DNA of 22,335 nucleotides from JBHEKP01 sp041859375 (GTDB lineage: Bacteria > Hydrogenedentota > Hydrogenedentia > Hydrogenedentales > CAITNO01). Positions 15,323 through 21,166 of this stretch are shown piece after piece; position 1 is the first letter of the stretch, and each line of letters opens with the position of its first letter. The stretch is from NCBI GenBank assembly GCA_041859375.1, contig JBHEKP010000380.1:1-22335 (forward strand), read 5' to 3'. The notes under the pieces were generated by a model. The model was not told the origin of the DNA and made no database searches. It was given only the letters and a program-made list of their open reading frames with translations. Position numbers and translations under genes: made by a program.

Positions 15323-15886
15323 TCAGGCCTCCGGCTCGATGAGCCCGTAGGTCTTCTCGCCCCGGGAATACAGCGCGTTCACCTGGGAGGTGTCGGCGTT
15401 CAAAAACACGAGGAAGGACTCCTCAAGCAGCTCAAGCTGCATCACCGCCTCGTCAACGCTCATCGGCTTGAGCGAGAACTTCTCACGGGTAATCACCCTG
15501 TGCCGCTCTTCCGTCTCCCCGTGATCGCCGTCGCCGTTGACGGGCTCCATCGAGATGACGGCGTGCTTGTAGTTGCGCTCCTCCTTGGTCGTGCGGGGCT
15601 GGTGGCGGTTGATCCGGTCCTTGTACTTCTTCACCTGCTTTTCGAGCTTCTCGAGCACCGCGTCCACGGACGCGTACATGTCCTGGGACGCCTCCTTGCT
15701 GTGAATCCGCACACCGTTGGCGTGCAGGTCAACATCCACGATGTGGCGGTGCTTTTCCACATCCAAAACCACGTCAACATCAATCACCTTGTCAAAATGG
15801 GTTTTGACCTTCCTGATTCCAGTTTCGATGTACGCCTTGAGCGCATCGGACAGTTCCATGTGGCGGCCGGTGATTTTGATGTTCAT
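15323..15886 (-). CDS. hpf: Long-form ribosome hibernation promoting factor
   Basis: Binds the small ribosomal subunit in stationary phase and, in its long form, pairs ribosomes into inactive 100S dimers. The 187 residues have the N-terminal HPF/RaiA fold (MNIKITGRHMELSDALKAYI at the start, HIVDVDLHANG near 48-58, KLEKQVKKYKDR near 80-91). After a charged linker comes the C-terminal dimerisation domain (about 130-187: REKFSLKPMSVDEAVMQLEL, FLVFLNADTSQVNALYSRG, YGLIEPE). The ATG at 15886 is preceded by GGAGG at about ten bases. It is the first gene of the left-pointing block and sits beside hprK, an arrangement that in other bacteria occurs near rpoN. No rpoN is visible here. Confidence 0.95.
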   Translation of the reverse strand: MNIKITGRHMELSDALKAYIETGIRKVKTHFDKVIDVDVVLDVEKHRHIVDVDLHANGVRIHSKEASQDMYASVDAVLEKLEKQVKKYKDRINRHQPRTTKEERNYKHAVISMEPVNGDGDHGETEERHRVITREKFSLKPMSVDEAVMQLELLEESFLVFLNADTSQVNALYSRGEKTYGLIEPEA

Positions 15887-15937
15887 ACGGCTGGTACCTC
15901 CCTGATTTATGATGGGTTCAACTGTAACGCCAAGCGG

Positions 15938-15967
15938 ATATTAGCACCGCCTGTTTGGCTCATTCAA
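15938..15967 (-). promoter_or_regulatory. Possible promoter of the hpf-led block
   Basis: On the minus strand TTGAAT (15962-15967) and TAATAT (15938-15943) are separated by 18 bases, each matching four of six sigma-70 consensus bases. They lie about 50-80 bases before the hpf start. A second TTGACT further upstream (16066-16071) lacks a convincing -10 element. The -35 hexamer overlaps a CAATTGATG motif. Confidence 0.35.
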
Positions 15968-15974
15968 TTGATGG
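15965..15974 (+). repeat. CAATTGATG motif copy, hpf/RHH divergent region
   Basis: CAATTGATGG, within an 11-base match (TTCAATTGATG) shared exactly with 16719-16729. It lies between the divergent hpf and RHH genes. Possible operator half-site. Confidence 0.4.
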
Positions 15975-16056
15975 AACACGGGGGAGCCATCATTTCATGC
16001 CAGACTGCTGAAATAATTATAGCCACTTTTTGGAAATCCGGTTGTTTTATCAAAGC

Positions 16057-16085
16057 TTGCAGATTAGTCAATAATTTAATATACT
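16057..16085 (+). promoter_or_regulatory. Sigma-70-like promoter for the ribbon-helix-helix gene
   Basis: TTGCAG (16057-16062) and TATACT (16080-16085) with a 17-base AT-rich spacer. The -10 matches five of six consensus bases. Transcription would start near 16092, giving a leader of about 40 bases with a small hairpin before the start codon at 16131. It is the clearest promoter in the 244-base divergent region 15887-16130. Confidence 0.6.
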
Positions 16086-16102
16086 GTATGTGGTGCTCCA
16101 TC

Positions 16103-16116
16103 GGGCATTTATGCCC
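16103..16116 (+). repeat. Short inverted repeat in the leader of the RHH gene
   Basis: GGGCAT-TT-ATGCCC, a perfect 6-base inverted repeat ending five bases before the GGAGG ribosome binding site (16121-16125). It could be a leader hairpin or a dyad operator for autoregulation. Both are inference. Confidence 0.5.
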
Positions 16117-16130
16117 ATATGGAGGATTTT

Positions 16131-16637
16131 ATGGCAACTCTCGGGCCAGAAAAACAGGAACGGATCATCGAATCCGTGCGACGCGGACTGGAGGGCGATG
16201 CCGCCTTGGCGTTTGTTCACCAGAGCGGATACGCGCTCACCCCGCTGGGACTGGCAAAACAAATCCGGTCGATGGGCGGCCGGGGACGGTTGCTTGACCT
16301 GATTCACGAAGGCAAAACAAACGTGGAAATACTGCAAACGGTGCTGCCCCGTTCTGCGGAGCGGCAATTCAGGGTGCATCCCCCCTCCCAGGAAGAACTT
16401 TTCAAAAGTGAGGATTGGTCCCAGGAACCCCTGCGCGTGCCCGGTCTTTGGATAAACGCCGCAGACACCACAAAATTGACCATCCGGCTGCCCAATGACG
16501 TATGCCAGGCCCTGACCATCGCCGCCAGAATGGAGGGGGTCAACCGCAACCAGCTGGTGGTTGACCTCTTAACACGCATTTTATCGCAAACTCCCGACAT
16601 GGAACAGTTTAAGGACGAAAATCCGGACGGGGAATAG
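16131..16637 (+). CDS. Unrecognised protein with C-terminal ribbon-helix-helix DNA-binding domain
   Basis: A 168-residue soluble protein. Residues about 114-152 (TKLTIRLPNDVCQALTIAAR, then MEGVNRNQLVVDLLTRIL) have the short strand plus two helices of Arc/CopG/MetJ-type ribbon-helix-helix regulators. The N-terminal 80 residues are predicted mostly helical (GLEGDAALAFVHQSGYALTP, then LGLAKQIRSMGGRGRLLDLI) and I do not recognise them. A linker containing EDWSQEPLRVPGLWINA joins the two. The start at ATG 16131 is set by GGAGG with a 5-base spacer. An ATG at 16119 overlaps that site and is unlikely. The gene stands alone with its own promoter, divergent from hpf and 160 bases before the sigma factor gene, with no toxin gene next to it. 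It is probably a transcriptional regulator, and its targets are unknown. Confidence 0.8.
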   Translation: MATLGPEKQERIIESVRRGLEGDAALAFVHQSGYALTPLGLAKQIRSMGGRGRLLDLIHEGKTNVEILQTVLPRSAERQFRVHPPSQEELFKSEDWSQEPLRVPGLWINAADTTKLTIRLPNDVCQALTIAARMEGVNRNQLVVDLLTRILSQTPDMEQFKDENPDGE

Positions 16638-16706
16638 ACGCGCCGGCGTGAGGCAAGTTGCGCCGCCCCCCCGTTGTGAACGACAATATCAACCAGCGCA
16701 TTGCGC

Positions 16707-16729
16707 CAATTAATGGTCTTCAATTGATG
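16707..16729 (+). repeat. Tandem CAATTRATG motifs upstream of the ECF sigma gene
   Basis: CAATTAATG (16707-16715) and CAATTGATG (16721-16729) form a direct repeat with a 14-base period. A looser copy, CAATTGGAT, lies at 16774-16782. Closely spaced short direct repeats are a common binding arrangement for ribbon-helix-helix regulators. The link to the adjacent regulator is inference. Confidence 0.4.
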
Positions 16730-16730
16730 C

Positions 16731-16769
16731 CTTGGAACCTTTTGCCCGGACTTGGGATAAAAGTTTAAA
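16731..16769 (+). promoter_or_regulatory. Likely promoter region of the sigma-factor operon (exact class unclear)
   Basis: In the 160-base gap before the sigma gene, TTGGAACC (16732-16739) resembles the GGAAC -35 element of ECF promoters, which would fit autoregulation. The expected ECF -10 is not evident at 16 bases. GGATAA (16755-16760) and TTTAAA (16764-16769) are weak sigma-70 -10 alternatives. No convincing terminator for the preceding gene is visible. Confidence 0.3.
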
Positions 16770-16797
16770 GGGACAATTGGATACCGGGGATTTAGTT

Positions 16798-17481
16798 ATG
16801 GCAAGTGAAATAGTACCGCTGAGCCCCCTGCGGGGCGAAACGCCCCGGCTTCGGCCGGCGACCGAGCCGCTCCCCTACAGCGAGTGGGGCGACGAGGACC
16901 TCATGCTTGAGCACGGCCTTGGAAACGAGGCCGCGTTTGAGGAACTGGTGCGCCGTTTCAACCGTCCGGTTTTCAACTACATTTACCGGATGGTGCAGAA
17001 CCGCCATGTCGCGGAGGAATTGTCCCAGGAAGTGTTCATGGCGCTGGTGAAAAACGCCGGGCGCTACACCCCCACCGCCAAATTCTCCACCTACCTCTAC
17101 ACCATCGCCTCCAATGTGGTTTACAAGGAGTGGGCGCGCCAGAAACGGCGCCCCAAATTCTTCAGCCTCTCCTGGTGGGGCGGCGATCACTCCGACGAGG
17201 GCGACAGCCCGATGGATTCCGTGAGCGACGAGAGCGCCTGCGTGCTCACCGCGTTCAAGCGCGGCGAGGTCTCCGAGGCCGTGAACGAGGCGCTTCACCA
17301 CCTTCCCGAGCATTACCGCGAAGCCTTTGTGCTGCGCCGCTTCCAGGGCCTTTCCTACGACGAGATCGCGGAGATCACCGACTGCCCCCTGGGCACGGTG
17401 AAGTCCCGCATCGCCCGGGCGGAGCACGCCCTCAGGCCGTTCCTGGAAAAATACCGCGAATACATCACCGGGGAACTGTGA
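16798..17481 (+). CDS. ECF-family RNA polymerase sigma factor (RpoE-like)
   Basis: Group 4 sigma factor of 227 residues. Region 2 spans about 46-118 (AFEELVRRFNRPVFNYIYRM, HVAEELSQEVFMALVKN, FSTYLYTIASNVVYKEWARQKRR) and binds core polymerase and the -10 element. A variable acidic linker (FFSLSWWGGDHSDEGDSPMD) precedes region 4 at about 158-212 (ALHHLPEHYREAFVLRRFQG, LSYDEIAEITDCPLGTVKSRI), a helix-turn-helix for the -35. The ATG at 16798 with GGGGA upstream is preferred over a longer TTG-started version that adds 22 unrelated residues. Eight bases separate it from the anti-sigma gene, so the pair is co-expressed. It presumably directs the downstream envelope genes and perhaps its own operon. 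Confidence 0.93.
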   Translation: MASEIVPLSPLRGETPRLRPATEPLPYSEWGDEDLMLEHGLGNEAAFEELVRRFNRPVFNYIYRMVQNRHVAEELSQEVFMALVKNAGRYTPTAKFSTYLYTIASNVVYKEWARQKRRPKFFSLSWWGGDHSDEGDSPMDSVSDESACVLTAFKRGEVSEAVNEALHHLPEHYREAFVLRRFQGLSYDEIAEITDCPLGTVKSRIARAEHALRPFLEKYREYITGEL

Positions 17482-17489
17482 GCCGCGCC

Positions 17490-18188
17490 ATGATGGCGAA
17501 CCTTGACAAATCCGTCCTTGGCCATCCGCCACGCCACGAGCTGGTGGCCTATGCGGAGAATTTGGTGGACCGCCGCGCGGCGGTTTCCGCGGCGATGGCG
17601 GCGCACCTGGCCGCCTGTCCGCGCTGCGCCGCGGAAGTCAGGGCCATCCGCGCCAGTCTTGAACTGGCCGCCGCCGCCCCGGAGCAGGAGCCCCCGGACG
17701 CGCTGGCGAGGCAGATACTCACCGTGGCCCGGCAGGCGCGGCAAAGCGCCCCCGCCCAGGGCCAAAACCCCCTTGTCCGGCTGCTGGCCGGCTCGCTGCG
17801 CGGCGCGGCCTATGCGGCCACGCTGGCCGTGCTGGCGGCGCTGGTGTTCCAGGCGGCGCTCAGTTCCGCCGCGGGCACGGACACTGCGGCCGCCCCCGGA
17901 ACGCCGCGCATGGCGCAAAGCGGCGCCGCGGCCCCCGAAAGCCTGTGGCGCAAGGCGGGCGAGGTGGCGCGCCTTTCCGCCGCGGTGACCCGGCAGGAGG
18001 CCCCCCCCCGCTCCCCCCGCGAATGGGAGAAGCGCCGGGTGCTCGACGGCATGAACGCCGACCTCAGCGCGGCGCTGGCGGCGCTTGAACGCAACCCCGG
18101 CTGCACGCGCGCCAACGCGCTGGTGCAGTCCCGCCTGCACCGCCAGGCGGAAGGGCTCCGCGCCCTGTTCATAGAACGGACACTGTGA
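17490..18188 (+). CDS. Membrane anti-sigma factor with zinc-binding HxxxCxxC motif
   Basis: A 232-residue partner of the preceding sigma factor. The N-terminal cytoplasmic domain contains H39, C43 and C46 in HLAACPRCAAEV, the HxxxCxxC signature of zinc-associated anti-sigma domains, with H16 as a likely further ligand. A single membrane helix lies at about 104-126 (YAATLAVLAALVFQAAL), followed by a periplasmic domain of about 100 residues rich in Ala and Arg. The start at ATG 17490 has no good ribosome binding site, so translation is probably coupled to the sigma gene that ends eight bases before. An ATG at 17493 is equally possible. RseP, encoded in this window, could release the sigma factor by cutting the membrane helix, which is inference. 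Confidence 0.87.
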   Translation: MMANLDKSVLGHPPRHELVAYAENLVDRRAAVSAAMAAHLAACPRCAAEVRAIRASLELAAAAPEQEPPDALARQILTVARQARQSAPAQGQNPLVRLLAGSLRGAAYAATLAVLAALVFQAALSSAAGTDTAAAPGTPRMAQSGAAAPESLWRKAGEVARLSAAVTRQEAPPRSPREWEKRRVLDGMNADLSAALAALERNPGCTRANALVQSRLHRQAEGLRALFIERTL

Positions 18189-18202
18189 CCGGAGGTCGTA
18201 AA

Positions 18203-20113
18203 ATGCGGCATCCGTCCCCGGTCCGGCTGGCCATCCCTCCCGTTCTTTTTTTTCTCCTTGGCGTTGCCGCGCCCCTTTACGCCCAGGAGGATCTCATACA
18301 GAGGCTGCGGTCCGGCATCGAGGGCGTGGCAAGGGGCATGGATTCGGTGGGCAGAAAGGCGGGAAGCCTCATCGGGGCCACCCCACTTTCGGATGATCAG
18401 CCGGCGCCCTACACGGAAAAGCGGGAATTTGAGCAGCGGTACCCCACCGGCGCGGCCCCCATGGTCACCGTTTCCAATGAATTCGGTGAGATTCGCGTGG
18501 ACACATGGAACGAACGGGTCGTCCAGGTGCGCGCGGAGATGGTGACGGGGGCGGACTCCGCGGAAAAGGCCGCGCAACTCTCCAAGGCGATCACCATAAA
18601 CGTGGCGCCCGCCGAGGACCTTTTTGAAATCCGCACCCTGCTGCCCGAAACCCGGGGGGACATGGGGCATATTTCAATTTCCGTCCGGTACCACATCACC
18701 ATCCCCAAGGACGCCAGCCTGGTGGCCGACAACTATTTCGGCGACGTGGTGGCGCGCGGCGTGGGCGGACTTCTCGGGCTTGATGTGCAGTACGGCGCGG
18801 TGGACATTGCCGACACCACCGGACAGGTGCGGGTGCGCTGCCATGGGGAATTTCCGGTGACCGCACGGAACCTGGCGCAGGGGGGCTCCTTTGAGCTGAA
18901 GGGCAGCCAGGCGGAGCTCACCGACGTGCGGGGCCCCCTCAAAATCAGCTCCTTCGGCGGCGGACTCACCCTGTCGCGGCTGGGCCCCGAACTTGAGGCG
19001 GACATAACGGTGGACAGCGGCAGGGCGGCGCTGACGCTGGACCCGGGCACGGACCCCGACCTGACGGCAACCGTGGTGTACGGCGCGTTTGAAAGCGATC
19101 TCGACGTGACACGCTCCGGACAGGGGGACCGCTTTGTGGCGCGCCACCCCAACGCCGGCGGCAAGCAGCGCGTCACCATGAACGCCTCATTCAGCGACAT
19201 CACCATCAAGGTTGCCGGAACCGTCGCGGCCTCCCCCGCGCCGGGCGGCGGCAGCCAGGTGTTCAACGACACGAAGACCGAGCGCCTGACCCTTCCGCCG
19301 GACGCCACTGTGGCCGTTGAGGCGGCGGCGGGCCATGTGCGCGTGGAGGGCTGGGATGCCGCCGAACTGAAGGTGACCGCCACCCGCGTTGTCTGGGTGG
19401 GCACGGCGTCGTCCGCGCCCCAGGCGCTCGAGGCGCTCCAGTTCACCGTGCAGCAGGCGCCGGGCACGGTCACGGTGCACACACTGGCGGACGGGGACAT
19501 GGCCCGGTTCGGCTGCACCTCGCACCGGGTGGATCTGCTGGTGCAGATGCCGAAAACCGCCGTGCTCCGCGTCAACGCGGCCGACGGTGTCACTTCCGTA
19601 ACCGGGCTCCAGGGCGGCGCGACGGTCAACCAGGCCAGGGGCGAGGCTGCCGTGGACAACACGGACGGCGCGCTGGCCGTGTCCAACCAGCAGGGTGCGG
19701 TGCGGATCAGCGACTGTTCGGGGCCGGCGGAGGTCTCCGCGCGGCAGGGCACCGTCACCCTTGCACGGATTCGGGGCCTCATCAACGCGCAGAATGTGGA
19801 CGGGCGCACCGTCATTGAGTCGCCCCGAGGCGGGGTGCAGGCGCGCAACAACGGCGGGGATGTGCGCCTCCTTTCGCTGGAACCGCTCGGCGGGGACGTT
19901 GACATCCGGGTTGACCGGGGCGCGATAAGCGCGCTGCTCGCGCCGGAATCCAGCGCCACACTCACCCTGCGGGCCACGGACGGCCGGGTGCAGAGCGGCA
20001 TACCGCTCACCGGCTCCATCAACGGCGCGCTCCAGGAATTCACGGGCCGCCTGAACGACGGCCAGTTCAACGTGCTGCTGGAGGCGGCCGGCGGCAACAT
20101 CGTCCTCAACTGA
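18203..20113 (+). CDS. Exported two-module DUF4097-type beta-strand-repeat protein
   Basis: A 636-residue secreted or periplasmic protein. Residues 1-27 form a signal peptide (hydrophobic core IPPVLFFLLGVAAPLYA). Two similar modules follow. The first (about 86-340) begins PMVTVSNEFGEIRVDTWNE. The second (about 352-636) begins with ERLTLPPDATVAVEAAAG and continues VRVEGWDAAELKVTATR. Both consist of short Gly- and Asp-rich strands repeating forms such as GDVVARG, GAVDIADTTG and GAVRISDCSG, typical of the DUF4097 beta-solenoid family. Such proteins are often encoded beside ECF sigma/anti-sigma pairs, as here, but their function is not known. GGAGG at 18191-18195, seven bases before ATG 18203, fixes the start. 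A GTG at 18185 overlapping the previous stop is less likely. Confidence 0.85.
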   Translation: MRHPSPVRLAIPPVLFFLLGVAAPLYAQEDLIQRLRSGIEGVARGMDSVGRKAGSLIGATPLSDDQPAPYTEKREFEQRYPTGAAPMVTVSNEFGEIRVDTWNERVVQVRAEMVTGADSAEKAAQLSKAITINVAPAEDLFEIRTLLPETRGDMGHISISVRYHITIPKDASLVADNYFGDVVARGVGGLLGLDVQYGAVDIADTTGQVRVRCHGEFPVTARNLAQGGSFELKGSQAELTDVRGPLKISSFGGGLTLSRLGPELEADITVDSGRAALTLDPGTDPDLTATVVYGAFESDLDVTRSGQGDRFVARHPNAGGKQRVTMNASFSDITIKVAGTVAASPAPGGGSQVFNDTKTERLTLPPDATVAVEAAAGHVRVEGWDAAELKVTATRVVWVGTASSAPQALEALQFTVQQAPGTVTVHTLADGDMARFGCTSHRVDLLVQMPKTAVLRVNAADGVTSVTGLQGGATVNQARGEAAVDNTDGALAVSNQQGAVRISDCSGPAEVSARQGTVTLARIRGLINAQNVDGRTVIESPRGGVQARNNGGDVRLLSLEPLGGDVDIRVDRGAISALLAPESSATLTLRATDGRVQSGIPLTGSINGALQEFTGRLNDGQFNVLLEAAGGNIVLN

Positions 20114-20130
20114 CCCCCGCGCGGTGGAAC

Positions 20131-20625
20131 ATGAAAGAGCTTGTCACAATAACACTGGTCGCCTGCGTTTACATGGGCGTCGGCATTGGCTGGCGGCTGT
20201 GGCAGCGCGCGCGCCTGAAAAAACTCTGGCTGGAGGGCCAGAAGGCGCTCGGCCGGGGGGACATGCGCGGCGCGGCGGAGGTGTTCCGCAAATGCGCCGC
20301 GATGAACCCGGCATGGCCCGCCGTGCACCGCCTGCTTGGAATGACCCTCGCCGCCTCCGGAGAGATTGCGGGGGCGGAGGCCGAGGTGAAACTGGCGGCG
20401 GACCTCCAGCCCAACGACCCGGAGGGGCAGCAGACGCTGTGCCTGCTGTATGCCGTGTTCATGCCGGAACGGGACCAGGAGGCGCTGGAGGCGCTCGCGC
20501 GGCTGCGCGGACTGGATGAAAACGCCGCCTCCGTGCTGGCGAGGGATCCCAGGCTGGCGCGGCTGCGCAACAATCCGGGATTCGCCGCCGCCGCGGGTCT
20601 TGCGGAAAAAAGCGCGGGCGTTTGA
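20131..20625 (+). CDS. Small membrane-anchored TPR protein
   Basis: A 164-residue protein with one N-terminal membrane helix (about residues 4-22, VTITLVACVYMGVGIGWRL) followed by a basic RARLKK segment, so the rest probably faces the cytoplasm. Residues 33-100 form two TPR-like helix pairs (EGQKALGRGDMRGAAEVFRK, then MTLAASGEIAGAEAEVKLAA), and a third helical pair near 101-125 is weaker. TPR units hold protein partners, but none can be named. It starts 17 bases after the DUF4097 gene with only a weak ribosome binding site, so it is likely the last gene of the sigma operon. Confidence 0.75.
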   Translation: MKELVTITLVACVYMGVGIGWRLWQRARLKKLWLEGQKALGRGDMRGAAEVFRKCAAMNPAWPAVHRLLGMTLAASGEIAGAEAEVKLAADLQPNDPEGQQTLCLLYAVFMPERDQEALEALARLRGLDENAASVLARDPRLARLRNNPGFAAAAGLAEKSAGV

Positions 20626-20651
20626 CAGGTTTCGGGCCGTTGCGCTAGTCT
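20622..20651 (+). promoter_or_regulatory. Promoter before the lipoprotein gene, overlapping the TPR stop codon
   Basis: A perfect -35 TTGACA (20622-20627) contains the TPR gene's stop codon. It is followed after 18 bases by TAGTCT (20646-20651), a -10 with the key T-A and final T. The lipoprotein start is about 77 bases downstream, allowing a leader of about 70 bases. This separates the last two genes from the sigma operon. Confidence 0.5.
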
Positions 20652-20727
20652 TTCAGCGGGGTAAACGGGTTGTGCCGGAATGAGAGCGGGAACAGATGCG
20701 GCGAAATTTGGGCCGCGGGAGTTTGAG

Positions 20728-21165
20728 ATGATGAAAAAAGCGCTGTTTGCGGCCGCCGCCGCGGCCTGTGTGGTTCTTGTCGCCGGTTGCAACACCCTCT
20801 CCGGGCAGCCGCAAATCCAAAGCGCCGTCATGGAGCCGCCGACGCTCAAACCGGGTGACAGCGCGGTCATCACGCTGAAGCTCAACGACAAGCACGGCCT
20901 GGTCCGGCGGGTTGAGGGTGTGGTCGTGGAGGACGCGCGCATCACCTTCCGTTTGAACGACGAGGGCCGCGAGCCCGACGCGAAGGCGGGCGATGGAATC
21001 TGGTCCATGGCGGTCGATGTGCCCTTTCAGGCGCCGCCGGGCGGCTACGTCCTGCAGCTCACCGCCTATGGTGCGGACGGCATTCCCGTGCCGGTCCGTG
21101 ACAAAAACGGCACGGTTTCCCCTCTGCAGGCATCCCTGCCCGTCAGCATTCTGAAGCCGGAGTGA
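20728..21165 (+). CDS. Small lipoprotein with Ig-like C-terminal domain
   Basis: A 145-residue lipoprotein. The signal peptide MMKKALFAAAAAACVVLVAG ends at the lipobox VAGC, giving lipidated C21. The mature part looks all-beta: PPTLKPGDSAVITLKLND, VEGVVVEDARITFRLND and GIWSMAVDVPFQAPPGG followed by YVLQLTAYGADG. This resembles the domains that hold the family phrase 'DGIY/W ... P.G.Y.l.v.a.D..G'. Thus it is probably an Ig-like or carboxypeptidase-regulatory-like fold, not a known enzyme. The ATG at 20728 has GGGAG six bases upstream. A longer in-frame start at 20680 would place a charged segment before the signal peptide. One base separates it from the next gene, so the two probably act together. 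Confidence 0.8.
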   Translation: MMKKALFAAAAAACVVLVAGCNTLSGQPQIQSAVMEPPTLKPGDSAVITLKLNDKHGLVRRVEGVVVEDARITFRLNDEGREPDAKAGDGIWSMAVDVPFQAPPGGYVLQLTAYGADGIPVPVRDKNGTVSPLQASLPVSILKPE

Positions 21166-21166
21166 C

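Noticed and set aside
15987..16005. TGGCATGAAATGATGGC on the minus strand as a sigma-54 promoter for hpf
   Set aside because: The GG and GC elements are 12 rather than 10 bases apart, so the spacing does not fit.
15887..16130. A small RNA or tRNA in the divergent region
   Set aside because: The 244 bases are AT-rich with promoter-like elements and only a 6-base dyad. No cloverleaf or terminator was found.
13469..16297. A 942-codon plus-strand open frame across GH57, hprK, hpf and the divergent region
   Set aside because: It is antisense to three certain genes, runs through a promoter region into the RHH gene in another frame, and has shadow-like composition.
17355..18670. Minus-strand open frames opposite the anti-sigma and DUF4097 genes
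   Set aside because: The plus-strand genes have signal peptide, zinc motif, ribosome binding sites and operon spacing, while the opposite frames show none of these.
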